DNA from: Methylobacterium sp. AMS5
GTDB taxonomy: Bacteria > Pseudomonadota > Alphaproteobacteria > Rhizobiales > Beijerinckiaceae
Direction of reading: 5' to 3'
Length of the DNA: 64,000 bases
Assembly: GCF_001542815.1 (NCBI RefSeq)
Contig: NZ_CP006992.1
Location: 4,469,501-4,533,500 of the forward strand
The notes beneath the pieces are model-generated. The model searched no databases. It was not told the DNA's origin and was given only the letters and a program-made list of their open reading frames with translations. Positions 27,236 through 35,506 of the stretch are shown piece after piece. How positions within the stretch are numbered: the first letter of the stretch is position 1; each line of letters opens with the position of its first letter. A program made the position numbers and the translations under genes.

Positions 27236-29023
27236 ATGACGCGCCTTGGCGTCGCGCCGGTCGCGCTCTCACGAGCGGAGAGTGGCTGGCCGCTCGATGG
27301 AGCGCTGCGCCTTGGCGATCGGGTGCTGTCCTTCGGGGCCGCGAGCCATCTCCGTGCCTGCCTCCTGCTCCTGCTGATCGGTCTCGCGAGCTTCCTGCCG
27401 GGCTTTGCCTCGCTCCAGCCGATGGACCGGGACGAGCCGCGCTTTGCCCAGGCCTCCAAGCAGATGCTGGAGACGGGCGACCTCGTCGACATCCGCTTCC
27501 AGGCCGAGGCACGCCATAAGAAGCCGGTCGGGATCTACTGGGCCCAGGCCGCCGCCGTCGCGGCTGGCGAGGCGCTCGGTGTGGACCGGGCGCGCACGCA
27601 GATCGGGCTCTACCGGATTCCCTCGCTCCTCGGCGCGCTGGCGGCGGTCCTGCTGACCTACTGGGCCGGCCTCGCCGTCCTCGACCGGCGCCGGGCGCTG
27701 CTGGCCGCCGCACTGTTTTCCGCCTGCATCATGCTCTCGGCGGAAGCGCGGCTGGCCAAGACCGACGCGCTGCTCACCGCCTGCGCGGTCGCCGCCTTCG
27801 GCGCGCTCGCCCGGGCCTGGCTCGGGCGCGCCCGGCTGGAACGGCGCCGCGGCCCGGCCTCGCTCGGGACGGCCCTGGTCTTCTGGCTCGGACTCGCGCT
27901 CGGCATCCTCGTGAAGGGGCCGATGGTGCCGCTGTTTGCCGGGCTCGCCGCCTTCGTGCTGTGTCTGCGCGAGGGCTCGGCCCGCTGGCTGCTCGACCTG
28001 CGCCCGCGCCTGGGGCTCCTCATCACGCTCGCGGTCGTGGCGCCCTGGTTCCTGGCGATCGCCTGGAAGAGCGGCGGCGCCTTCTTCGGCGAGGCGGTGG
28101 GGCGCGACATGCTCGGCAAGGTCGGCACCGGCGCCGAGAAGCATTGGGGCCCACCCGGCGCCTACGCGCTCGCCTTCTTCGCCACCTTCTGGCCGGGTGC
28201 CGCCTTCGCCGCCCTCAGCCTTCCCTTCGCCTGGGCGCGGCGGGGCGAGGAGGCGGTGGTGCTGCTGCTCGCCTGGATCGTGCCGATGTGGCTGATCTTC
28301 GAGGCGGTGCCGACCAAGCTGCCGCACTATGTCCTCCCCCTGATGCCGGCGGTGGCGATCCTCACCGTGCTGGCGCTGTCGCGCGGCGCGCTCGATCCGC
28401 GGCGTCCGGGCGCGCGCTGGGTGGCGGGTCTCGTCGTGCTGATCCCGGTCGGGCTGACGCTGGGTCTCAGCCTCGCCGCGTGGCGGCTCGACCATGTGCT
28501 GCCGCTCGCCGCCCTGCCGCCGCTGCTCGCTGCCTGCGTCCTCGCCGGCCTCGCCTGGGCCGCCTTTGCCCGCGGGGCGAGAGAAGGGGCCGGGCAAGGG
28601 ACAGGGCAGGAGGGCGCTCTGGTGCTCGCCGTCGCCGCCTCGGTGGTGCTGTCGGGCGCCGTGTTCGGCCTGACCCAGCCGGTGCTGCAAAGCCTCAAGG
28701 TCTCGCCGCGGCTCGCCGCGATCCGCGACGCCCTGCCCTGCGAGGCGCCGCGCGTGGCGAGCCTCGGCCTTCGCGAGCCGAGCCTCGTCTTCACCGTCGG
28801 CACGGATCTGACCATGCTGAATTCCGGCGCTGAGGCCGTCGCGTTCCTCAGAGAGGGCGGCTGCCGCCTCGTGCTGGTCGAGGACCGGTTCGCCGCCGAA
28901 TTCGCGGCGGCCGAAGGCGGGCAGCCGCTTAGCCCCGTCGGCCGGGTCACCGGCTTCAACATCAACGGCGGCAAGCCGGTCGGGGTCTCCGCCTACGCCG
29001 CGCTGCCGGGTGCCACACCATGA
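27236..29023 (+). CDS. ArnT/PMT-type glycosyltransferase (GT39/GT83, membrane)
   Basis: A 595-residue polytopic membrane glycosyltransferase using a polyprenyl-phosphate sugar. The first periplasmic loop has MDRDEPRFAQASKQM with the acidic catalytic pair of ArnT-like enzymes, followed by KKPVGIYWAQ. Around ten further hydrophobic helices are visible (for example LLLLLIGLASFLPGF and LVFWLGLALGILVKGP). The last 90 residues form a soluble tail. ArnT adds aminoarabinose to lipid A; here the sugar is unknown. The ATG at 27236 is chosen because upstream sequence is non-native. It overlaps the next gene by ATGA, so the two are coupled. Confidence 0.88.
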   Translation: MTRLGVAPVALSRAESGWPLDGALRLGDRVLSFGAASHLRACLLLLLIGLASFLPGFASLQPMDRDEPRFAQASKQMLETGDLVDIRFQAEARHKKPVGIYWAQAAAVAAGEALGVDRARTQIGLYRIPSLLGALAAVLLTYWAGLAVLDRRRALLAAALFSACIMLSAEARLAKTDALLTACAVAAFGALARAWLGRARLERRRGPASLGTALVFWLGLALGILVKGPMVPLFAGLAAFVLCLREGSARWLLDLRPRLGLLITLAVVAPWFLAIAWKSGGAFFGEAVGRDMLGKVGTGAEKHWGPPGAYALAFFATFWPGAAFAALSLPFAWARRGEEAVVLLLAWIVPMWLIFEAVPTKLPHYVLPLMPAVAILTVLALSRGALDPRRPGARWVAGLVVLIPVGLTLGLSLAAWRLDHVLPLAALPPLLAACVLAGLAWAAFARGAREGAGQGTGQEGALVLAVAASVVLSGAVFGLTQPVLQSLKVSPRLAAIRDALPCEAPRVASLGLREPSLVFTVGTDLTMLNSGAEAVAFLREGGCRLVLVEDRFAAEFAAAEGGQPLSPVGRVTGFNINGGKPVGVSAYAALPGATP

Positions 29024-29778
29024 GCACGACGACCGAGTCCGAGCCGCCGCGCCTCAGCGTGGTGGTGCCGGTGAAGAACGAGGCCGGCAACATCGAGGCC
29101 CTGGTGGCCGAGATCGGCCATGCCTGCCAGACCCTGGCGCCCTTCGAGGTCATCTACGTCGATGACGGCTCGACCGACGCGACGCTGCCCACCCTCCGGA
29201 GCCTGCAGGCCAAGAATCCGTGGCTCAGGGTGGTGCGCCACGACCGCGGCGGCGGCCAGAGCGGGGCGGTGCGCAGCGGCGTGCTGCGCGCCCGCGCGCC
29301 CGTCCTCGCCACGCTCGACGGCGACGGCCAGAACGATCCGTCCTTCATCCCCGTGCTCTATGCCGCCCTTGAGCAGGCTGGCCCGACGGTCGGCTTGGCC
29401 CAGGGGCAGCGGATCGGCCGGAAAGGGGCCTGGAAGCAGTTCCAGTCGCGGATCGCCAACGGCGTGCGCGGAAAGATCCTGAAGGACGCCACCCGCGATA
29501 CCGGCTGCGGGCTCAAGGTGTTTCGCCGCGAGGTCTACCTCACGCTGCCCTATTTCGACGCGCTCCACCGCTTCATGCCGGCGCTCGTCACGCGCGAAGG
29601 GTTCGGCGTCGTCCACCGCGACGTGGTGGACCGGCCCCGCTTCACCGGGCACTCGAATTACGGGATGTTCGACCGGCTCTGGGTCGGCATCCTCGATCTG
29701 GCCGGGGTGTGGTGGCTGATCCGGCGGCGGCGCCCAGCCCCGCGGGCCGAGGAAATCCCGCACAGCGAGAGCCGGTGA
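29020..29778 (+). CDS. Polyprenyl-phosphate sugar synthase (GT2, DPM1-like)
   Basis: A 252-residue GT2 enzyme. The nucleotide-sugar site shows VPVKNEAGNIEAL and YVDDGSTDATL, the metal site LDGDGQNDP, and the acceptor region GCGLKVFRREVYL. It probably moves a hexose or derivative from a nucleotide sugar to undecaprenyl phosphate on the cytosolic face, supplying the ArnT-like enzyme encoded just upstream. It overlaps the latter by four bases and precedes the LAB_N gene by four bases, a typical lipid-linked sugar module. Confidence 0.9.
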   Translation: MSTTTESEPPRLSVVVPVKNEAGNIEALVAEIGHACQTLAPFEVIYVDDGSTDATLPTLRSLQAKNPWLRVVRHDRGGGQSGAVRSGVLRARAPVLATLDGDGQNDPSFIPVLYAALEQAGPTVGLAQGQRIGRKGAWKQFQSRIANGVRGKILKDATRDTGCGLKVFRREVYLTLPYFDALHRFMPALVTREGFGVVHRDVVDRPRFTGHSNYGMFDRLWVGILDLAGVWWLIRRRRPAPRAEEIPHSESR

Positions 29779-29782
29779 ATCC

Positions 29783-30112
29783 ATGCTGATCCAGCTCGCC
29801 GAGGACCTGCCGGCCTATTTCTACGACGTGTTCGTCACCCGCTTCGATTTCTGGCTGGTGTTCGGCATCGGGGCGCAGCTCGTGTTCGGCTCGCGCTTCA
29901 TCCTGCAATGGATCGCCAGCGAGCGGGCGGGCAAGAGCGTGATGCCGCTCTCGTTCTGGTTCCTGTCGATCATCGGCGGGCTGATGACCCTGGTCTACGG
30001 CTTCGTGCGCCGGGAGCCGGTGATCATCATCGGGCAGGGGCTGTCCACCTTCATCTACCTGCGCAACCTCGCCCTCATCTTCCGCGAGCGGCGCCGGGCC
30101 CGCCGGACTTGA
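29783..30112 (+). CDS. Lipid-A-disaccharide synthase N-terminal-like membrane protein (LAB_N)
   Basis: A 109-residue protein of the LAB_N family with three membrane helices (WLVFGIGAQLVFGSRFILQW, SFWFLSIIGGLMTLVYGF, and VIIIGQGLSTFIYLRNLAL) and a basic tail. Such small proteins also occur free-standing beside GT2/ArnT genes, where they resemble sugar-lipid flippase-like helpers. I infer that it helps translocate the polyprenyl-phosphate sugar, but this is untested. The next gene, encoding a DUF2721 protein, starts 15 bp later. Confidence 0.85.
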   Translation: MLIQLAEDLPAYFYDVFVTRFDFWLVFGIGAQLVFGSRFILQWIASERAGKSVMPLSFWFLSIIGGLMTLVYGFVRREPVIIIGQGLSTFIYLRNLALIFRERRRARRT

Positions 30113-30127
30113 GACGAGCCCGACGGC

Positions 30128-30646
30128 ATGTTCCAGACCGCGACGGGCGATCCCGAGAGCATCGCCCACATCATTCAAGTGGCGCTCGCCCCCGCCTTCC
30201 TGCTCTCGGCGCTGGCGACCCTGCTCAACGTGTTCTCGACCCGCCTCGGCCGCGTCGCCGACAAGGTCGATGCGCTCTCGGCCAGCCTGCCCGGTGCGGA
30301 CGAGGCGGCGCGGGCGACGCTGGCCCGCCGCCTCGCCTATCTGCGCCAGCGCTCGCTTCTGCTCGATCTCGCCGTGGTGCTGGCGAGCCTCGGCGGCGTG
30401 ATGACCGGCGCGGCCGTGCTCACCCTGTTCGTCGGCGCGCTCAGGGACGCCTCCGCGGCCTCCGTCCTGTTCGCCTGCTTCGGCCTTGCGCTCGCTTGCA
30501 CCGTCCTGGCGATCCTGGCCTTCCTCGCCGAAATCCTCCTGGCCGGCCGGGGCATCCGCCTGGAGGTCGAGCGCAAGCAGGACCGGCCGGGATCATCAGG
30601 GTTTCGAAAGGGCAAGCCCTTTCGCGGGTCCAGGGCGGAGCCCTGA
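30128..30646 (+). CDS. DUF2721 membrane protein with repeat-derived C-terminus
   Basis: A 172-residue protein of the DUF2721 family. There are three hydrophobic segments, starting with APAFLLSALATLLNVFSTRL, then LLLDLAVVLASLGGVMTGAA, and a third near residue 120. The family function is unknown. The final ~18 residues (SSGFRKGKPFRGSRAEP) are encoded by the 42-bp double-hairpin repeat at 30605-30645 and are unlikely to be part of the ancestral protein. It overlaps the end of the convergent monooxygenase gene by 51 bp. Confidence 0.85.
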   Translation: MFQTATGDPESIAHIIQVALAPAFLLSALATLLNVFSTRLGRVADKVDALSASLPGADEAARATLARRLAYLRQRSLLLDLAVVLASLGGVMTGAAVLTLFVGALRDASAASVLFACFGLALACTVLAILAFLAEILLAGRGIRLEVERKQDRPGSSGFRKGKPFRGSRAEP

Positions 30647-32107
30647 GGAACCGATGAAGTCGTAATCCTCTGCCCGCATCCGCTCGGTGCCGCGCACGTA
30701 ATCACCGACCGTCCCAGGCCAGAGGGTGCGGTTGCGCCCCGAACGGTCGAGATACCAGCTCCCGCAGCCGCCCCGCATCCAGATGCTGCCTTCCATCCGC
30801 GCATCGACCTCGGCGCGGAAGCGTGCCTGAGCCGCGGGGCGCACCTCCAGCACGCCGCCGGGCTGGTCGCGCAGCCGTTGCAGCGCGCCGAGCACGTGCG
30901 CGACCTGCGCCTCGACCATCAGCAGCACCGAGTTGTGGCCGAGCCCGGTATTGGGGCCGAGCAACAGGAAGAAGTTCGGGAAGCCTGCCACCGAGACGCC
31001 GCGGAATGCGTCCGCTCCCTGCTTCCAGGCTTGCAGCAAACTTAACCCGTCGCGTCCGATCACCTCCGTGCGCAGAACGCTGCCGCCGGGGGAGAAGCCG
31101 GTGGCGAAGATCAGCACGTCGAGCGGATGTTCGGCGCCGTCGGCCGTGACGATGCCGTGGGGCAGAACCTCGCGGATCGGCGCGGTGACGAGGCTCGCAT
31201 GGGGCCGGGCCAGCGCCGGGTAATAGTCGTCGGAGAGCAGCACCCGCTTGCAGCCGAGCCGGTAATCGGGCGTGAGCTTTCGTCTCAGAGCCGGATCGGC
31301 GATCGAAGCCGCGAGGTGCCGGCGGGACCACGCTTCCGCCAGCGCCGTCACGCGCGAGACGCGGGTGAAGCCCGCGAGCGCCGCGACCTCGCGGCGCCAG
31401 AACAGCGAGGCGCGGTGGAGACGGCGCAGGGGGGCGATCCGCATCAGCCGCTGGAGACCACGCCCGGTCGGGCGGTCGCCGCGGGGCAGGATCCAGGGGG
31501 CCGAGCGCTGGAACTGGGTGAGGTGGGCGACCCGGCCGACGATCTCCGGCACGAACTGCACCGCGCTCGCCCCCGTGCCGATCACGCCGATGCGCTTGGC
31601 CCTCAGGTCGCAGGAATGATCCCAGCTCGCCGAGTGGAAGGCTTTTCCCGAGAACCGCTCCAGGCCGGGGAGGCGGGGCAGGGCAGGGTGGTGCAGGGCG
31701 CCCATGGCACCGACGAGCACGCGGGCGGAGACGACGCCCCTGTCGGTCTCGACCCGCCACAGGCCCGCTCCCGCATCGAAGACGGCGCGCGTCACGCACG
31801 TCTCCAGGCGCAGGAACGGCGCGAGGCCGTGCGCGGCCACGAGCCCTTCGAGATAGGCCTCGATCTCGGGTTGCGGCGCGAAGAGGCGCGACCAGTCGGA
31901 TTTCGGGGCGAAGGAGAGGGAGTAGAGCTGCGAGGGCACGTCGCAGGCGGCCCCCGGATAGGTGTTCTCCCGCCACGTGCCGCCGACGCCCGCGGCCTTC
32001 TCCAACACGAGGAGGCGGTCGAACCCGGCCTGCCGCGCGCGGATCGCCATGGCGAGGCCGGAAAAGCCGGCGCCGACGATAACGAGATCGAGGGGCGCTT
32101 CGCTCAC
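30596..32107 (-). CDS. Flavin-dependent Baeyer-Villiger monooxygenase
   Basis: A 503-residue class B flavoprotein monooxygenase. The FAD-binding site is VIVGAGFSGLAMA (residues ~8-20). The Baeyer-Villiger fingerprint FxGxxxHxxxW is present as FSGKAFHSASW near residue 150, and the NADPH site follows as GVIGTGASAVQFV. The GTG start at 32107 overlaps the TGA of the esterase gene (GTGA). It inserts oxygen next to a ketone, giving an ester or lactone. The C-terminus (GLRPGPAKGLALSKP) is contributed by the 42-bp repeat shared with the convergent DUF2721 gene. Confidence 0.88.
   Translation of the reverse strand: MSEAPLDLVIVGAGFSGLAMAIRARQAGFDRLLVLEKAAGVGGTWRENTYPGAACDVPSQLYSLSFAPKSDWSRLFAPQPEIEAYLEGLVAAHGLAPFLRLETCVTRAVFDAGAGLWRVETDRGVVSARVLVGAMGALHHPALPRLPGLERFSGKAFHSASWDHSCDLRAKRIGVIGTGASAVQFVPEIVGRVAHLTQFQRSAPWILPRGDRPTGRGLQRLMRIAPLRRLHRASLFWRREVAALAGFTRVSRVTALAEAWSRRHLAASIADPALRRKLTPDYRLGCKRVLLSDDYYPALARPHASLVTAPIREVLPHGIVTADGAEHPLDVLIFATGFSPGGSVLRTEVIGRDGLSLLQAWKQGADAFRGVSVAGFPNFFLLLGPNTGLGHNSVLLMVEAQVAHVLGALQRLRDQPGGVLEVRPAAQARFRAEVDARMEGSIWMRGGCGSWYLDRSGRNRTLWPGTVGDYVRGTERMRAEDYDFIGSSGLRPGPAKGLALSKP
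30605..30645. repeat. 42-bp double-hairpin repeat, copy 1 (convergent gene ends)
   Basis: Stem 1: CGAAAGGG-caag-CCCTTTCG. After a GCGGGTC spacer comes stem 2: CAGGGC-gga-GCCCTG. The same element, in reverse orientation, occurs at 58028-58069. Here it forms the last codons of both the DUF2721 gene and the convergent monooxygenase gene. Confidence 0.85.
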
Positions 32108-33045
32108 GCGGTGGCCTCCGCCTCGGGATGGGCGACCGCTTTCAGGGCGCGGTGCAGGAAAAGCGCGGCCTCGTCGAGGGAGCGGCGTGCCTCGGGCAGA
32201 AAGCTTTCGGCGAGCTGCCAGGCATGCGCCACCACGGGAAACACCGTGAGTTCGACCGGCACGCCCGCGGCCTTCGCCTTCTCGGCGAGGCGCAGGGAAT
32301 CGTCGCGCAGGATCTCGCGGGCACCGACATGGATCAGGAGCGGCGGAAACCCGGAAAGGTCCGCCTCGATCGGCGAGGCGCGCGGGTCGGCGGGGTCGGC
32401 CCCGGCGAGGTAGGCCGGAACCAGCCGCATCAGCGCCTCGGGGCGGAACATCGCGTCGCGCCGCCCATTCGTGCGGAACGAGGCGCTGCGGCCGATCAGG
32501 TCGGTGGCCGGCGAGAACAGGGCGGCCGCCACGGGCGGGGTCAGGCCGAGGCGGCGCGCCTCGATGATCGTGGTGAGCGCCAGCGTGCCGCCCGCGGAAT
32601 CCCCGGCGGCGACCGCCGGGCCCGCTTCCGCGAGCGTGGCCCAGACGCGCGCGCAATCCTCGATCGCCGCGGGGAAGGGGTGCTCCGGCGCCAACCGGTA
32701 ATCCGGCGTGAACACCCGGAAGCCGGCTCGAGCGAAGCGGCCGGTGACCGGGCGGTACAATTGCGCCGAGCAAGCGATGAAGCCGCCGCCGTGGCAATAG
32801 AGCAGGGTGGGGCGCACGCCCTTCGCGCCGGTCCCTTCCGTCTTCGCCCCTTCAGCCTCCGCCCACTCGCCGGGCACGCCCCCGACCTCGCCGGGGGTGA
32901 AGGCGACGCCGGCCGGCGTCGGGAACCGGGCACCCTCGAAGGCGCGGCGGATGGCGTAGACATCGTGGGTGCCGCCGAGCCGCCCCTTCACCGCGAGGCG
33001 GATGGTGAGATCGTAGAGATGGGCGCGCAGGCTGGCCATGGTCAC
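32104..33045 (-). CDS. HSL-family alpha/beta hydrolase (esterase)
   Basis: A 313-residue esterase of the hormone-sensitive-lipase group. It shows the oxyanion motif YCHGGGFIAC, the nucleophile elbow AAGDSAGGTLAL, the Asp segment LIHVGAREILRDDS and the His in VVAHAWQL. It probably hydrolyses esters, including those made by the monooxygenase encoded next. The GTG start at 33045 overlaps the stop of the SDR gene; an ATG at 33039 is possible. Confidence 0.9.
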   Translation of the reverse strand: MTMASLRAHLYDLTIRLAVKGRLGGTHDVYAIRRAFEGARFPTPAGVAFTPGEVGGVPGEWAEAEGAKTEGTGAKGVRPTLLYCHGGGFIACSAQLYRPVTGRFARAGFRVFTPDYRLAPEHPFPAAIEDCARVWATLAEAGPAVAAGDSAGGTLALTTIIEARRLGLTPPVAAALFSPATDLIGRSASFRTNGRRDAMFRPEALMRLVPAYLAGADPADPRASPIEADLSGFPPLLIHVGAREILRDDSLRLAEKAKAAGVPVELTVFPVVAHAWQLAESFLPEARRSLDEAALFLHRALKAVAHPEAEATA

Positions 33046-33866
33046 GTGTCTCGAACGGCGCGGCGGATCAGCGACCAGTAGCGCACCGGCATCAGGCGCT
33101 GGATCAGCAGGGCGCGGCGGGCGTCGGCGCCGATCACCACGCGGGGCGCCCGGGTCTCGATTCCGCGCAGGATCGCCTCGGCGGCTTTCGCCGGGCTCAT
33201 CGTCAGGAGGCGCTCGAAGGCGAGATGGGCCTCGGCGGCTTCAAGGGGATCCATGGTGCGGGGCCGCCGGGCGTTGCGGGCGATGGCGGTGGCGACCCCG
33301 CCCGGATGCACCAGGGTTACGCCGAGCCCCGTGCCCTCGACTTCGTGGCGCAGGGCCTCGGTGAAGCCGCGCACCGCGAACTTGCTCGCCGCGTAGGCCG
33401 CCTGCCCCGCGGGCGCGATGATGCCGAACACGCTCGACAGGTTGACGATCTGCGCCTGGGCCTCGGCCCGCAGCAGCGGCAGGCAGGCATGGGTCAGCCG
33501 CATCACCGCGTGCAGGTTCACGTCCATCAGCCAGTCGATGTCGGCCGGGTCCGTGTCCTCGAACCGGCCGCCGAGCGCCACGCCGGCATTGTTGACGAGG
33601 AGGTGCAGCCCGCCGTGGCGGGTGCGGACCGCCTCCGGCAGGGCAAGCAAGGCATCCCGGTCGGCGAGGTCGAGCACATGCTCGCTGACCGTGACGCCGG
33701 CAGCGCGGGCGGCGCGCGCCGTCTCGGCGAGGCCCTGCGTGTCGCGGTCGGCCAGCGCCAGGGCGCAGCCGCGCCCCGCCAGCGCGCGGCTCAGCGCCGC
33801 GCCGATGCCGCTCGCCGCCCCCGTGACGAGGGCGGTGCGACCCCGCAGAGCGAAACGCTGCGCCAT
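33042..33866 (-). CDS. Short-chain dehydrogenase/reductase
   Basis: A 274-residue classical SDR. Cofactor motif TGAASGIGAAL near the N-terminus, LVNNAGVALGG, and the catalytic set Ser in VNLSSVFG plus Tyr/Lys in YAASKFAVRG. The Asp at ALADRD favours NAD over NADP. It is first in a GTGA-overlapping operon with the esterase and monooxygenase, which suggests oxidation of a secondary alcohol to the ketone used by the monooxygenase. Confidence 0.9.
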   Translation of the reverse strand: MAQRFALRGRTALVTGAASGIGAALSRALAGRGCALALADRDTQGLAETARAARAAGVTVSEHVLDLADRDALLALPEAVRTRHGGLHLLVNNAGVALGGRFEDTDPADIDWLMDVNLHAVMRLTHACLPLLRAEAQAQIVNLSSVFGIIAPAGQAAYAASKFAVRGFTEALRHEVEGTGLGVTLVHPGGVATAIARNARRPRTMDPLEAAEAHLAFERLLTMSPAKAAEAILRGIETRAPRVVIGADARRALLIQRLMPVRYWSLIRRAVRDT

Positions 33867-33873
33867 GCCCGCC

Positions 33874-35370
33874 TCAGGCCTCCGGGGGGAGGGCTTGCGT
33901 GCCGTAGGCCCCGGCCATGGTCTCGATCTCGGCGAGCTTGGCGTGAAGCGCCGACCAGTCGTCGGCCACGGCGATCGGCGCCCAGAGCGCCTCGACCTCG
34001 TCGATCAGCATCGTGCAGGGCTTTTCGCGGGCAAAGTAAGGGTGGTCGAGGTTGGCCCTGGCGGCGGGGCGCATCGCCTGGAGCGCGGTGTGCACCGGGC
34101 GAAAGGCATCGCTGGCGTAGTGCTCGCCCGCCGGGCTCCGGGCCGCGCGGGGTTCGCTCGCCAGCCCGCCGCGCCAATCGAAGAAGACCTGTTCGAACGG
34201 CGCGCGGCTGGTCTCGAGGAAGGCCCAGAATGCACCGACCAGCCGGTGAACCGCGCCCTCGCCCTCCCCTTGCGCGGGCGTGACCCCGAGCCGGAACAGG
34301 ATCGCCTCGGCGAACGCGTCCTGAAGCGCCGGGCCGAAGCCTTTCAGCCCCGCCTCCAGCCGCTCCTTCGGCACGAGGCCGAGCAGGCAATCGGCCAGCC
34401 GGCTCAGGTTCCAGAACAGGGCCTCGGGCTGGCGGCCGAAGCTGTAGAGGCCCCACTCGTCGAAATAGGCCGCGGTGAAGGCCGGATCGTGGGCGGGAGC
34501 GAAGCGCCATGGGCCGTAATCGAAGCTCTCGCCGGTGACGTTGATGTTGTCGGTGTTGAGCACGCCGTGGACGAAGCCCGCGGCCATCCACTGCGCGCCC
34601 ATCCGCGCCACCCGCGCCAGCATCGCCTCGAAGAACAGGGCCGCCCGCTCCGCCGGCTCGGCTTCTTGGATGCCGGGATAGTAGGTTTCGACCACGTAAT
34701 CGACGAGGCGGGCGATCGCCTCGGGCTGTTCGAGGAACCGGAAGCGCTGGAAGGTGCCGATGCGCAGGTGCGAATGCGACAGCCGCACCAGGACCGCCGA
34801 GCGGGTGGGAGAGGGCTCGTCCCCCCGCTCCAGCGCCTCGCCGGTCTCGATCAGGCTGAACGACTTCGAGGTCTCGACGCCGAGCGCCTCCAGCATGGTG
34901 GTGGCCAGCACCTCGCGCACGCCGCCCTTCAGCGTGAGCCGCCCGTCCGCCCCGCGCGACCAGGGGGTCGTGCCGCTGCCCTTGGTACCGAAATCGCGCA
35001 GGCGCCCGTCGCGTCGGTCGTGCGCCTGCGCGAACAGGAAGCCGCGCCCGTCGCCGAGATCCGCGTTGTAGGAGCGGAACTGATGGCCGTGATAGCGCAG
35101 CGCCAGCGGCCGCTCGAACGAGCCGGGCAGGGGCGTGAAGCGCGCGAAATGCGCGATCCACGCCGCGTCCGACAGATCGTCGAGCCCGACGCGCCGCGCC
35201 CAGGCTTGGTTGCGGTAGCGCAGGATCGCCGAGGGGAAGTCGGCCGGGGCCACGACGTCGTAGAAGTCGGGCCCGAGATCGGCGTGGCGGCGCGAGGGTT
35301 TGAAAGCGGGCAGGGGTTCGGCTCCGTCCGGTGTGGCGGGAGGAGTCGGGCAGGCGCGGGGGAACGTCAA
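33874..35370 (-). CDS. selO: Protein adenylyltransferase SelO (YdiU family)
   Basis: A 498-residue SelO pseudokinase that transfers AMP to protein hydroxyl groups. Recognisable segments are RYHGHQFRSYNADLGDGRG, FGTKGSGTTPWSRGADGR (nucleotide loop), VREVLATTMLEALGV, VLVRLSHSHLRIGTFQ and FVHGVLNTDNINVTGESFDYGPW, where HGVLNTDN and DYG hold the catalytic and metal residues. The C-terminus ends YGTQALPPEA without a selenocysteine or Cys pair. Family links exist to redox and oxidative stress. It ends 8 bp before the SDR gene start, so these genes may be co-transcribed. Confidence 0.95.
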   Translation of the reverse strand: MTFPRACPTPPATPDGAEPLPAFKPSRRHADLGPDFYDVVAPADFPSAILRYRNQAWARRVGLDDLSDAAWIAHFARFTPLPGSFERPLALRYHGHQFRSYNADLGDGRGFLFAQAHDRRDGRLRDFGTKGSGTTPWSRGADGRLTLKGGVREVLATTMLEALGVETSKSFSLIETGEALERGDEPSPTRSAVLVRLSHSHLRIGTFQRFRFLEQPEAIARLVDYVVETYYPGIQEAEPAERAALFFEAMLARVARMGAQWMAAGFVHGVLNTDNINVTGESFDYGPWRFAPAHDPAFTAAYFDEWGLYSFGRQPEALFWNLSRLADCLLGLVPKERLEAGLKGFGPALQDAFAEAILFRLGVTPAQGEGEGAVHRLVGAFWAFLETSRAPFEQVFFDWRGGLASEPRAARSPAGEHYASDAFRPVHTALQAMRPAARANLDHPYFAREKPCTMLIDEVEALWAPIAVADDWSALHAKLAEIETMAGAYGTQALPPEA

Positions 35371-35506
35371 GCCGACGAAAGGCTGAACCCGGCGGGGGGA
35401 GGGGCGATCCCTTCACCGAATGGCTGATGAGCCCTCCCCTGGCTATTCCGGGACCGGCGCGGCATGGCATCGGACTGGAACGAGCGTCGCATACGGATCT
35501 TCCAGC

